This document shows, one piece after another, positions 7,432 to 17,362 of a stretch of 17,956 nucleotides of DNA; the stretch's first letter is position 1, and the number at the start of each line of letters is the position of its first letter. The stretch comes from Lentisphaeraceae bacterium (GTDB lineage Bacteria; Verrucomicrobiota; Kiritimatiellia; RFP12; UBA1067). The DNA lies in assembly GCA_004551905.1 (NCBI GenBank), contig SFPL01000003.1:1-17956 (forward strand), written 5' to 3'. The notes under the pieces are model-generated. The model ran no database searches. It had not been told where the DNA came from and saw only the letters and a list, made by a program, of their open reading frames with translations. The translations under genes were made by a program, and so were the position numbers.

Positions 7432-7590
7432 TGCGCGTCCACCCCGTGCGCCGGTGCGCGACGCTGCGGGGCGAAAAGTCGCGGTCGGGCCAAAATGTCG
7501 CAGTCGGCGGGCCGCCGCCGCGCCGTCGCGCGGTGGCACGCGCTCTGCTGTGCTTCTTGGCAGACAGCATTTAAAAAAAAGGAGACAACC

Positions 7591-9666
<2,076 letters not shown>

Positions 9667-9672
9667 CCAATT

Positions 9673-9698
9673 TGGTATAATACACCTCCGAAAGGAGG
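9673..9698 (+). promoter_or_regulatory. Promoter and SD hairpin of the thioesterase-trmD-tonB operon
   Basis: TGGTATAAT (9673-9681) is an extended -10 box just after the clpB stop. The expected transcription start is near 9688. CCTCC (9685-9689), GAAA (9690-9693) and GGAGG (9694-9698) form a perfect GAAA-tetraloop hairpin that would hide the SD of the next gene. However, a start at 9688 would remove most of the left arm, so the hairpin matters only for read-through mRNA from clpB. Confidence 0.7.
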
Positions 9699-9702
9699 CC
9701 GC

Positions 9703-10107
9703 ATGGGCGGATTCAAGGACATAGAGGAGGCGAGGGAGTACTTTTCCAACGATAGGTTCGCGACCGAGAACGGGATGGCGATCGACGAGCTGGACGCGGA
9801 GCATTCCGTCTGCAGCATGACGCTTTCGGCGCGGCACCGCAACGCCTACGGCGGCGTGATGGGCGGGGCGATCTTCACCCTCGCCGACTTCGCGTTTGCC
9901 ACGCTCACCAACGACCGCGAGCGGGTCACCGTGGCCCAGCAGGTCAGCGTCAACTACCTCGCCGCGCCGAAGGGCGAGCGGCTGGTGGCGAAGTCCCGCT
10001 GGCGCAAGGACGGGCGCACCTCCTGCGTGGTGGTGGTCGACGTCTCCGACGACGCTGGGCGCGACGTCGCCCAGTTCGTCGGCACCGGCTTCAAGGTGAA
10101 GGGGTAG
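9703..10107 (+). CDS. PaaI-type hotdog thioesterase
   Basis: This 134-residue protein has the hotdog-fold signature of the PaaI/YdiI thioesterase group: H45-R-N47 followed by GGVMGGAIFTLAD (50-62). D62 sits where the catalytic acid lies in this family. Such enzymes hydrolyse acyl- or aryl-CoA thioesters; the substrate cannot be read from the sequence. ATG 9703 has AAGGAGG (9692-9698) 4 bases upstream, which is tight but strong. It is the first gene of a packed operon, 17 bases ahead of trmD. It is cytoplasmic, with no signal peptide. Length is normal for the family. Confidence 0.88.
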   Translation: MGGFKDIEEAREYFSNDRFATENGMAIDELDAEHSVCSMTLSARHRNAYGGVMGGAIFTLADFAFATLTNDRERVTVAQQVSVNYLAAPKGERLVAKSRWRKDGRTSCVVVVDVSDDAGRDVAQFVGTGFKVKG

Positions 10108-10124
10108 GATTCCGCGGGGAGCCA

Positions 10125-10811
10125 ATGCTCAGGATCGACATCATCAGCGTCCAACCGGGGATGTTCAGTGGATTCCTGACGGAGTCCATTGTCGCGCGCG
10201 CCGTGAAGAAGGGTCTGTGCGAGGTCAATATGGTCGACCTCCGCGACTTCGGCGTCGGCCGCTGGCGCAAGACCGACGAGCGTCCTTACGGCGGCGGTCC
10301 CGGAATGCTGATGCGCTGCGAGCCGTGGTTTGCCGCGGTTGAGGCCTGTCTCGCCGCCGCGCCGGAGGGCGTGCGCCCGCGGGTGGTGATGACCTCGCCC
10401 GCCGGCCGTCCGTTCGTCCAGGCCGACGCCCGCGAGCTTTCCGCTGCGGGCCATGTCGTCTTCATGTGCGGGCACTACGAGGGCTTCGATGCGCGCATCG
10501 AGACGCTGGCGACCGACATCTTCTCGGTCGGCGACTTCGTGATGACCGGCGGCGAGATCGCGGCGGCGGCGATGGCTGACGCTACGGTGCGCCTGGTTCC
10601 GGGCGTGCTTGGCGGCGGCGCCGCAGCGACGGCCGAGGAAAGTTTCGGCCGCGGCGGAATGCTCGAGTCTCCGCAGTATACCCAGCCGCCGGATTTCCGC
10701 GGCATGAAGGTGCCGGAGGTGCTGCTCTCCGGCGACCACGCCAAGATCGAAGCCTGGCGCGCGGCCCAGTCGCGTCGCCTCACGGCGCAAAGGAGGCCCG
10801 ACCTTGCTTAG
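10125..10811 (+). CDS. trmD: tRNA (guanine-37-N1)-methyltransferase TrmD
   Basis: TrmD methylates N1 of G37 next to the anticodon using S-adenosylmethionine and prevents +1 frameshifting; it is normally essential. The trefoil-knot SPOUT motifs are all present: RPYGGGPGM (53-61), CGHYEG (115-120), SVGDFVMTGGE (134-144) and PGVLGG (159-164). The family tail LLSGDHAKIEAWR is also there. R156 matches the conserved active-site arginine. The position of the catalytic Asp169 of E. coli TrmD (in EDSF) is a glutamate here, E172. The 228-residue length is slightly short at the C-terminus. The SD GGGGAG (10116-10121) is close to the ATG. The usual rpsP-rimM-trmD-rplS neighbours are absent; the gene sits among envelope genes instead. 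Its last 8 bases overlap the next gene. Confidence 0.95.
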   Translation: MLRIDIISVQPGMFSGFLTESIVARAVKKGLCEVNMVDLRDFGVGRWRKTDERPYGGGPGMLMRCEPWFAAVEACLAAAPEGVRPRVVMTSPAGRPFVQADARELSAAGHVVFMCGHYEGFDARIETLATDIFSVGDFVMTGGEIAAAAMADATVRLVPGVLGGGAAATAEESFGRGGMLESPQYTQPPDFRGMKVPEVLLSGDHAKIEAWRAAQSRRLTAQRRPDLA

Positions 10812-12384
10812 CTCGTTGTTGCTGGCCGTAGCCGTGGTGTCGCAGCCGACCGGCTACAACGCCTCGCTTGCCGGACACTTGAAACGCTGGCTCGAGGGCG
10901 AGAAGATTCCGGTGCGGACGGTCGCTCCGGCGCAGATGGGGACTCAGCTCGCGCAGGAGAAGGTCGCCTTCCTCGTCGGGCTAAGCAATCCTTCGGCGGA
11001 CGAAATGCGCGCGCTTAAGTCGTTTCGTGCGCGCGGCGGCAAGCTGGTGGTGCTCTACTCCGCCTCGACGGCGCTCGCGGACCTGATGGACGTGAAGCAG
11101 AACGGCTACGCCGCCACGCCGTATCCGGGCGCGTGGAGCCGCATGGACTTCGTCTCGCGCGTTCCCGAGGGACTGCCCGCGGCGATTCGCCAGACCTCGT
11201 CGGTGCTCCTGCGCGCCGCGCCCAAGCCCGGCAAGGGACGGGTGCTCGCCACCTGGACCGACCGCCGCGGGCGCGCCACCGGCGAGCCGGCGTGGATTGC
11301 CACCGGCGGCGGTTACTGGATGACCCACATCCTCTCTGCCGACGGCGACGAGGACCTCAAGGCGCAGCTCGTCGGGGCACTGGTCGGCTCGGTGGAGCCG
11401 AAGCGCTGGAGCTATGCCGCGCATCAGGCGCGGGTCGAGGCGAAGGCGCGGGAGCTGCGCTCGTATGCCGCGCGTCAGGCGCCGCGCCAGGGCGAGATCA
11501 GGGCGGTGTGGGACCACAGCGGCTGCGGGCTCTATCCCGGCAACTGGCCGAAGACGATTGCGCTCCTCAAGTCCGCCAAAGTGACCGACATCTTCGTCAA
11601 CGTCGCCGGCGCCGGCTTTGCCCACTACCCGTCCACGGTGCTGCCGCGCTCGAAGACGTTCGAGCAGGAGGGCGACCAGCTCGCCGCGTGCGTCGCGGCG
11701 GCGAAGGGATCCGGAATCCGGGTTCACGCCTGGCTGCTCGCCTTCACCTCGTCCCGTGCGACGCCGGATCGCGTCGAGGCGTTCCGCCGGCGCGGGTGGC
11801 TGCTGAAGAAGACCGGCGGCGGGTTTTCGGAATACCTCGACCCAGCGAATCCGGCGGTGCGCGAGTACCTGCTCGCGGCGGTGGCCGAGATGTCGTCCCG
11901 CTACGCCGTCGCCGGCGTCCACCTCGACTTCGTGCGCTGGGGCGAGGGGACGGTGCGCCCGGCCGACGCGGCCGCACACGTCACCCGGTTCGTGGCCGAT
12001 GCGCGGCGGCGCGCGCCGCGTCCGAAGTGGCTGACCGCGGCGGTCTACGGTAGCTACCCGAAGTGCGTGGCGTCGGTCGGGCAGGACTGGACGGCGTGGC
12101 TCGACGCCGGGGTGGTGGACTACGTCGCGCCGATGGACTACACCGAGTCGACGCTGAAGTTAACCGAGCTGCTGGTTCAGCAGGCGTCGAAGAAGTCGCG
12201 GGCGCGGCGTACGATCGTCGGCATCGGGGTGACGGCGAACGAGTCGCGGCTCGACGCGCGGCAGGTGATCGACCAGATCAACCTCACCCGCAAGTTCGGC
12301 TTCGCCGGCAACGCGCTCTTCGACCTCGACGTCACCCTGGAGAAGCAGGTGCTGCCGTATCTTTTGCTTGGGGTCTGGAAATAG
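10804..12384 (+). CDS. GHL10-type glycoside hydrolase-like exported protein
   Basis: The C-terminal part (about 231-520) resembles the GHL10 (DUF187) group of TIM-barrel glycosidase-like proteins: EIRAVWDHSG at 231-240, VAGAGFAHYPS near 265, VHLDFVRW at 372-379 and APMDYTE near 445. Members are thought to act on peptidoglycan or glycans, but few have been tested. The first 200 residues form a separate Rossmann-like region (FLVGLSNPSADE, KLVVLYSA) that may be a GATase-like or sugar-binding module. The start is TTG 10804, overlapping trmD by 8 bases. AAAGGAGG (10789-10796) at a 7-base spacing supports it, and the start yields a short hydrophobic leader, although without the usual positive charge. 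The product is 526 residues, probably periplasmic. exbD starts 3 bases after its stop. Confidence 0.8.
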   Translation: MLSSLLLAVAVVSQPTGYNASLAGHLKRWLEGEKIPVRTVAPAQMGTQLAQEKVAFLVGLSNPSADEMRALKSFRARGGKLVVLYSASTALADLMDVKQNGYAATPYPGAWSRMDFVSRVPEGLPAAIRQTSSVLLRAAPKPGKGRVLATWTDRRGRATGEPAWIATGGGYWMTHILSADGDEDLKAQLVGALVGSVEPKRWSYAAHQARVEAKARELRSYAARQAPRQGEIRAVWDHSGCGLYPGNWPKTIALLKSAKVTDIFVNVAGAGFAHYPSTVLPRSKTFEQEGDQLAACVAAAKGSGIRVHAWLLAFTSSRATPDRVEAFRRRGWLLKKTGGGFSEYLDPANPAVREYLLAAVAEMSSRYAVAGVHLDFVRWGEGTVRPADAAAHVTRFVADARRRAPRPKWLTAAVYGSYPKCVASVGQDWTAWLDAGVVDYVAPMDYTESTLKLTELLVQQASKKSRARRTIVGIGVTANESRLDARQVIDQINLTRKFGFAGNALFDLDVTLEKQVLPYLLLGVWK

Positions 12385-12387
12385 GGG

Positions 12388-12786
12388 ATGGACGCAATGG
12401 GCAGGAAGACGAGACCGCCGAGGCTGGAGCTGACGTCGCTGATGGACGTCATGTTCCTGGTGCTGGTGTTCTTCATCTACTGCATCTTCGACATGGCGGT
12501 GCACCGCGGCCTCAAGGTCGATCTGCCCTCCGCCGCCGGCGCGCGCGAGAATGGCGAGCGGATCGTGATCACCATCCGCGCCGACGACACGATGCAGCTC
12601 AACGGTCTCGACCTTGACCGCGAGGAGATCGTGCGGAGGGTGAAGGCGCTCAACGACGCGAAGGCGAAGCTGCCGGTGCTCGTCTCCGGCGACCGCAAGG
12701 CGTCGCTTGGCACCGGCATCGGTCTTGTCGCCGACCTGAAGGCAGTCGGGGTGGAGAAGGCGAGCTTCCAGGTGAAGGGGGAGTGA
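12388..12786 (+). CDS. exbD: ExbD/TolR-family biopolymer transport protein
   Basis: ExbD proteins couple the inner-membrane proton gradient to TonB (or, as TolR, to the Tol-Pal system). This 132-residue protein has a short basic N-terminus, one membrane helix (about 15-37) carrying the essential aspartate in LTSLMDVMFL (D20), the KVDLPSA segment just outside the membrane, and a periplasmic domain. ATG 12397 is an alternative start, better placed behind AGGGG (12383-12387). The stop overlaps the TonB-like start as TGATG. Its normal partner ExbB/TolQ is not encoded anywhere in the window. Confidence 0.9.
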   Translation: MDAMGRKTRPPRLELTSLMDVMFLVLVFFIYCIFDMAVHRGLKVDLPSAAGARENGERIVITIRADDTMQLNGLDLDREEIVRRVKALNDAKAKLPVLVSGDRKASLGTGIGLVADLKAVGVEKASFQVKGE

Positions 12787-13454
12787 TGCGCTTCCTCGCC
12801 GCCATCGCCGCCTCGCTGGCCGTCCACGCGGCGCTCGCGCTTGCGCTCGCCTGGTGGCTCGGCGCTTCCGGCGACCGCGAGCTTGCGCGCCTGGACCTGT
12901 CGAGCGTGGAGCTGTCGTTCGCGGAGGAGGACGACGACTCCGCCGCCGCTGCGCCCACGCCGCCGCCCGTGTCGCCGTCCCATCCCGAGCGCCCCAGGGA
13001 GCTGCCGCCGCCGGAGGAGAAGCCGGAGTTGGAGGCGGTCGAGCCGGACGCCGTCGCGTTCGCCGAGCCGGTGACCGAGGTGCGTCCGCTACCCGAAGTG
13101 GCCAAGGTCGAGGAGCCGCGGCCAGACCAGCCGGTGGCCGAGTCCGCGCCGGCGCCAGCCGCCGCGCCGCGGCAGGCGAAGGTCGACGCGCCGCCGCGTC
13201 CGCGCCGCACGATCCGTCCCAACTACCCGGCCGAGGCCAGGCGCCGTGGCATCGAAGGCGTGACGACGCTGGAGTTGACGGTGGACGCGGCGGGCCGCGT
13301 CCCGTCCGTGACGGTGGCGGTGTCCTCCGGCCATCCGGAGCTGGACGTAGCCGCAGTGCGCGCGGTGAAGGCGGCGGAGTTCACTCCGGCCAAATCCGGC
13401 GGCTCGCCGGTCGAGTCGTCCGCCCGCATCAAGCTCGTCTTCCGCCTCAAGTGA
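12786..13454 (+). CDS. TonB-family energy-transducing protein
   Basis: TonB passes energy from ExbB-ExbD to outer-membrane receptors. The 222 residues are laid out as expected. A membrane helix (1-26) contains the S10-xxx-H14 pair that contacts ExbB/ExbD in known TonB proteins. An acidic then Pro/Glu-rich spanning region covers about 45-140. The C-terminal TonB domain (142-222) begins RPNYPAEARRRG and contains VSSGHPELDVAAVRAV. ATG 12786 is used rather than GTG 12783 because of the TGATG overlap with exbD and the GGGGGAG just ahead. It is the last gene of the five-gene operon. It might instead serve a Tol-like role, since ExbD and TolR cannot be told apart here. Confidence 0.9.
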   Translation: MRFLAAIAASLAVHAALALALAWWLGASGDRELARLDLSSVELSFAEEDDDSAAAAPTPPPVSPSHPERPRELPPPEEKPELEAVEPDAVAFAEPVTEVRPLPEVAKVEEPRPDQPVAESAPAPAAAPRQAKVDAPPRPRRTIRPNYPAEARRRGIEGVTTLELTVDAAGRVPSVTVAVSSGHPELDVAAVRAVKAAEFTPAKSGGSPVESSARIKLVFRLK

Positions 13455-13484
13455 CATCCATCCCCACGAACCACGATTTTGGTC

Positions 13485-13530
13485 TTATACCAAATTGCCA
13501 CGTCAGCGGAGTGCCGATATTTGGTATAAT
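13485..13530. promoter_or_regulatory. nifS promoter with an inverted copy of its -10 region
   Basis: TGGTATAAT (13522-13530) is an extended -10 box whose end is only 9 bases from the nifS ATG. A perfect 11-bp inverted copy, TTATACCAAAT (13485-13495) against ATTTGGTATAA (13519-13529), lies upstream with a 23-base spacer. On the minus strand it reads TTTGGTATAAG, so it may be a weaker divergent promoter firing antisense into the tonB-like gene. It could also be half of an operator. No -35 is visible for either. Confidence 0.62.
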
Positions 13531-13539
13531 ACACAACCT

Positions 13540-14724
13540 ATGGAACGGACGGTATATCTCGACAACAACGCCACCACCCGGGTCGCGCCCGAGGTGCGCG
13601 ACGTGATGCTGCCGTTTTTCTGCGATCTCTACGGCAATCCCAGCTCGATGCACACCTTCGGCGGCCGGGTGGCGCGCTTCGTCAAGCGCGCGCGCGAGGA
13701 GGTGGCGAGGTTCTTGAACGCCGACCCGGACGAAGTGGTCTTCACCGGCTGCGCCACCGAGTCGGACAACGCGGCGATCCGCGGCGCGGCGGACTGGTTC
13801 GGCCGCGAGCTCAAGGTGATTACCACGGCGGTTGAGCACCCAGCCGTGCTCCAGCCGGTGCGCCGATTGAAGGCGCTCGGCCACGAGACGGTGGAGCTGG
13901 GCGTGGACGGCCTCGGCAACCTCGACCTCGACGCGCTCCGCCGTGAGCTCGCGTCCAAGGGGCCTAAGCTCGTCTCCGTGATGTGGGCGAACAACGAGAC
14001 CGGCGTAGTATTTCCGATGGAGGAAATCGCCCAGATCTGCCGCGAGCACGGGGCGATCCTCCATACCGACGCGGTGCAGGTGGCGGGCAAGATTCCGGTG
14101 GACGTCAGGAAGGTGCCGGTGGACATGCTTTCGATGTCCGGCCACAAGTTCCACGCGCCGAAGGGGATTGGCATCATGTACGTCCGCGGCGGAACGAAGG
14201 CGAAGCCGTTCATGCTCGGCGGCCACCAGGAGCGCGGTCGCCGCGCCGGCACGGAGAACGTCCCCTACATCATGGGCCTCGCCAAGGCGTGCGAGATGGC
14301 GCGGCTCGGCATGGCCGCGGAAGGCGAGCGCCTCTGGCGGCTCCGCGACCGGCTCGAGCAGGGCATCCTCGCCACCTGCCCGGACGTGCGCGTCAACGGC
14401 GACAGGTCGCGTCGGCTCCCGAACACGCTCAACGTGAGCTTCGAGTACGTCGAGGGCGAGGCGATCGCCTACCGGCTCAGCGACCTCGGCATCTGCGTGT
14501 CGACGGGGTCGGCGTGCGCGAGCGGCTCGCTCGACCCGAGCCACGTCATCCGCGCGATGGGGGTGCCGTTCACCGCGGTCCACGGCTCGGTGCGGTTCTC
14601 GCTTTCGCGCTACAACACCGACGCGGACATCGACTACGCGCTCGAGCATGTCGGACCGGTGATCCGCGGCCTCAGGGAGCTGTCGCCGTTCGGGCCCGGC
14701 AGCGACGTAACCACCTATTCCTGA
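13540..14724 (+). CDS. nifS: NifS/IscS-type cysteine desulfurase
   Basis: This PLP enzyme removes sulfur from L-cysteine for Fe-S cluster assembly, tRNA thiolation or both. In the 394 residues one sees DNNATT (8-13), the active-site histidine H100 in VEHPAV, the PLP lysine K203 in SGHKFHAPKG, RAGTEN, and the persulfide cysteine C326 in STGSACASG. The short GSACASGSLDPSHV loop matches group I NifS/IscS enzymes. ATG 13540 is the only sensible start. There is no SD, and the -10 box lies 9 bases before it, so the mRNA is probably leaderless. No scaffold (IscU/NifU) gene is adjacent. The next gene follows after 20 bases, suggesting an operon with the small lipoprotein and htpX. Confidence 0.95.
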   Translation: MERTVYLDNNATTRVAPEVRDVMLPFFCDLYGNPSSMHTFGGRVARFVKRAREEVARFLNADPDEVVFTGCATESDNAAIRGAADWFGRELKVITTAVEHPAVLQPVRRLKALGHETVELGVDGLGNLDLDALRRELASKGPKLVSVMWANNETGVVFPMEEIAQICREHGAILHTDAVQVAGKIPVDVRKVPVDMLSMSGHKFHAPKGIGIMYVRGGTKAKPFMLGGHQERGRRAGTENVPYIMGLAKACEMARLGMAAEGERLWRLRDRLEQGILATCPDVRVNGDRSRRLPNTLNVSFEYVEGEAIAYRLSDLGICVSTGSACASGSLDPSHVIRAMGVPFTAVHGSVRFSLSRYNTDADIDYALEHVGPVIRGLRELSPFGPGSDVTTYS

Positions 14725-14744
14725 ACACCGAAGGGAGCAGAAAG

Positions 14745-15056
14745 ATGAGAAGTGCGATTGTCCTGGTCTTGTTCGCCGCGCTGGCGGCCCTCGGCGGCTG
14801 CCGCCGCGAGGACGTGCGCGAGATGACGGTGCTGATGCCGGAGCTCAAGGAGGCGGACCGCGCGAAGGTGGCGGAGTCGCTCGCGAAGTACCAGGGGGTG
14901 CTGAAGGACTCCTATGTCTGGGACATGGCCGCGAAGACGCTGACCCTCCGCTACGACTCGATGAAGATCGCCCAGGCGAACATCCGCTACGCGATCGACG
15001 AGGCCGGGGTGAAGGTGTCCTTCCCCGAGAAGACCGACGACCGCGCCGGCCACTGA
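14745..15056 (+). CDS. Small lipoprotein with a probable HMA-like domain, no CxxC
   Basis: The 103-residue product has a signal peptide with lipobox L16-G-G-C19, so it is predicted to be a membrane-anchored lipoprotein. The mature part has a beta-alpha-beta-beta-alpha-beta pattern: MTVLMPEL, a helix KVAESLAKYQG, YVWDMAAKTLTLRYD, a helix ANIRYAIDEAG, and VKVSFPE. That order and spacing look like a heavy-metal-associated (ferredoxin-like) fold, but the metal-binding CxxC after the first strand is missing. The only cysteine besides one in the leader region would be the lipidated one. The SD AGGGAG lies just upstream of ATG 14745. It sits between nifS and htpX in one direction with short gaps. 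The fold call is an inference; function unknown. Confidence 0.75.
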   Translation: MRSAIVLVLFAALAALGGCRREDVREMTVLMPELKEADRAKVAESLAKYQGVLKDSYVWDMAAKTLTLRYDSMKIAQANIRYAIDEAGVKVSFPEKTDDRAGH

Positions 15057-15087
15057 TCACACCCGTCAACGGAGGCAAAGTACAGCC

Positions 15088-15966
15088 ATGAAGCGCATAT
15101 TCCTCTTCCTCGTCACCAACATCGCGGTGCTGCTCACGCTTGTCGTCGTGTCGCAGCTCATCTGCGCGTTTTTCGGCGCCGACCTCGAGAAGCAGCTCGG
15201 CGCGGAATACGCGGATCTCCTGATCTTCGCCGTAGTCTACGGCTTCGTCGGCTCGATCATCTCGCTGCTGCTCTCCAAGCAGATGGCCAAGTTCGCCTGC
15301 GGGGCGAAGACCATCGACGGCAGCGAAGGCGAGGCCGAGCGCTGGCTGGTGGCGACGGTGGAGGACCTCGCCCGGCGCGCGAACGTGCGCATGCCCGAGG
15401 TGGCGATCTATCCCGGCGCGGCGAACGCCTTCGCGACCGGCGCGTTCAAGAACCACGCGCTCGTCGCCGTCTCGACGGACATCATGGGCCAGATGACCAA
15501 GGAGGAGCTCAAGGCGGTGCTCGGCCACGAGATGAGCCACGTCGCGAACGGCGACATGGTGACGCTTACCCTGGTCCAGGGCGTCCTCAACGCGTTCGTC
15601 CTCTTCTTCTCGCGGGTGCTGGCCTCGGTGCTTTCCGGCGGCAAGGGCAACCGCCGCGGCAACGGCGGCGCATACGTCCTCTTCGCGGTCGTGCTGCAGG
15701 TAGGGCTCGGCATCCTTGCCTCGCTGGTGGTGTTCGCGTTCTCGCGGCGGCGCGAGTATGCGGCGGACGCGGGCAGCGCGCGGCTCCTGGGCACGCCCGG
15801 GCCGATGATCGCGGCGCTCCGCCGGCTCGGGAACCTGCAGCCCGGCATCCTCCCCGACTCGCTCAAGGCGTTCGGCGTTGCGTCGAAGCGTGACACTTCC
15901 ATCTGGTCGACGCACCCGTCGATCGACGACCGCATCGAGGCGCTCCAGAACCTGCCTCCGTGCTGA
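15088..15966 (+). CDS. htpX: HtpX-family membrane zinc metalloprotease
   Basis: HtpX (peptidase family M48B) degrades damaged or misfolded inner-membrane proteins, complementing FtsH. The 292-residue protein has two N-terminal membrane helices (about 5-28 and 45-65). The zinc motif H147-E148-M-S-H151 follows. Two further hydrophobic segments (about 160-182 and 195-218) flank a basic loop. The third zinc ligand is E223 in REYAAD. The tail WSTHPSIDDRIEAL is typical of the family. GGAGG at 15071-15075 and ATG 15088 fix the start. In some bacteria envelope stress controls htpX, but nothing in the 31-base gap before it shows a separate promoter. Confidence 0.95.
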   Translation: MKRIFLFLVTNIAVLLTLVVVSQLICAFFGADLEKQLGAEYADLLIFAVVYGFVGSIISLLLSKQMAKFACGAKTIDGSEGEAERWLVATVEDLARRANVRMPEVAIYPGAANAFATGAFKNHALVAVSTDIMGQMTKEELKAVLGHEMSHVANGDMVTLTLVQGVLNAFVLFFSRVLASVLSGGKGNRRGNGGAYVLFAVVLQVGLGILASLVVFAFSRRREYAADAGSARLLGTPGPMIAALRRLGNLQPGILPDSLKAFGVASKRDTSIWSTHPSIDDRIEALQNLPPC

Positions 15967-16033
15967 TGGACATCGTCTACGAGCGGATTCATCGCCTACC
16001 GGTTCTGGACGGCGGTTCACGGCTCGTAGCTGC

Positions 16034-17362
16034 ATGAGTTCCGATCCGGACAGCGGGGCGAAGTTCAGCATTGGGGGCGTCACGCGCTTCTACGTGCCGC
16101 TGCTGCTGCAGGGGTTCTCGCAGTCGCTCGCGTATCCGCTCGTCGCCGGCATCGTCACGCACAGCGAACATGGCGTCGACGCGCTCACTGCCTTCAGCCA
16201 GGGTCAGATGGTCATGTTCATGATCGGCGCGATCGGCGGCGGGCTCATCACCACCGGACTCGTCTTTGCGAAAACCTGGATGGGCTACGTCGCCTTCAGG
16301 CGGCTCAACACGCTGATGATGTTAGCGCTCCTGGCGGTCCAGTGCATCGCCGCGCTGCCGCCGTTCTCGGACTGGATATTCTCGGGACTCTTCGCGCTCC
16401 CGCCGGAGCTCGCCGAGATCGCGTCGCGCACGCTCCTCTATGGCGTGGTGATGAACGGGTTCTTCTTCCTCCGCAACGTCCCGATGGTCGTTCTCTTCGA
16501 CAACCTCGAAAGCGCGAAGGCGAACTATGCGACGTTCATCCGCCTGGTCATGACCTTCGCGCTTGCCGTCGTCTTTCCGCAGATGGGCCTGGTCGGGCCG
16601 TGGTGGGGGCTCGTGGCATTGACCTTCGGCGTCGGCATCGAGCTTGTCGCGACCTGGCTCTTCGCGCGGACCTACGTCGCGCGGCTCCCGAACCAGCCGC
16701 AGTCCGAAGGCGCGCCGTCGCTTCCGAGCATCCCCCGCCTTACGCTCGAGCAGTTCCGCTTCACGCTTCCGCTTTCGCTCGGCGGCTTCCTGCTGATGCT
16801 CTCTCCGCTCGTCATCGCGGCCTTCGTCGGCAGGACGGCCGACCCGAAGGACATGCTCGCCATCCACTATGTCACCATCGGCGTCGCGAACCCGGTGGCG
16901 TTCGCCGCGCTCCGCATGCAGACGGTGGCGATCAAGTTCCCGCCGGAGTACGCCGGCGACAGGCACCTGCTCGTGTATGCAGTTGCCGCGGGACTCCTCC
17001 TCGGCGTCGTGCCTCTCGTGTTCTCCACTCCGCTCGTCGGCGGCTGGTATTTCGGCACGTACCAGAACGTCCCGCCGCGCATCGTCGGGACGGCGCGCCT
17101 CGCCATCGGAATCTATTCGCTCATATCCGTCATCCACGCGGTTCGAGCGCGCGTAGAGGGACTCGCCGCGCTGGCGAAACGACCGAAGGCGATAATGGCT
17201 GGGCAGATCGCCTATACCGCGTCGCTCTTCACGGTCTGCTCGGTCCTTCTTCCCCTCGGCGTGCCCGGCTGGGCGATGGCCGTCACCGCGATCTTCATCG
17301 CCCCAGTCTGCGTCACCGCGACCATCTACGCGGTGCTCATGTCCGGGAGGCGGTCGCAGTGA
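16034..17362 (+). CDS. Polytopic MOP/MATE-like transporter
   Basis: The 442-residue protein has roughly ten to twelve hydrophobic segments, beginning with FYVPLLLQGFSQSLAYPLVAG. The spacing and length suggest the MOP superfamily (MATE, polysaccharide flippase or ANKH-like branches); which branch cannot be decided here, and substrate is unknown. A polar loop near 225-240 divides the two halves. The frame is open well upstream into htpX, but that part reads as a shadow of htpX. ATG 16034 is chosen because the protein then starts just before the first membrane segment. No SD is visible, so the start is uncertain. It may be the last gene of the nifS-htpX group, 67 bases behind htpX. Confidence 0.75.
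   Translation: MSSDPDSGAKFSIGGVTRFYVPLLLQGFSQSLAYPLVAGIVTHSEHGVDALTAFSQGQMVMFMIGAIGGGLITTGLVFAKTWMGYVAFRRLNTLMMLALLAVQCIAALPPFSDWIFSGLFALPPELAEIASRTLLYGVVMNGFFFLRNVPMVVLFDNLESAKANYATFIRLVMTFALAVVFPQMGLVGPWWGLVALTFGVGIELVATWLFARTYVARLPNQPQSEGAPSLPSIPRLTLEQFRFTLPLSLGGFLLMLSPLVIAAFVGRTADPKDMLAIHYVTIGVANPVAFAALRMQTVAIKFPPEYAGDRHLLVYAVAAGLLLGVVPLVFSTPLVGGWYFGTYQNVPPRIVGTARLAIGIYSLISVIHAVRARVEGLAALAKRPKAIMAGQIAYTASLFTVCSVLLPLGVPGWAMAVTAIFIAPVCVTATIYAVLMSGRRSQ

Noticed and set aside
7432..7590. Heat-shock promoter or CIRCE operator before clpB
   Set aside because: No TTAGCACTC/GAGTGCTAA pair and no sigma-32-like boxes at proper spacing were found.
15878..16033. N-terminal extension of the transporter by 52 residues
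   Set aside because: This stretch is arginine- and serine-rich, overlaps htpX out of frame and adds no signal or membrane segment.
14845..16083. 412-codon minus-strand frame opposite htpX
   Set aside because: Antisense shadow of the lipoprotein gene and htpX; no recognisable motif and no start signal.
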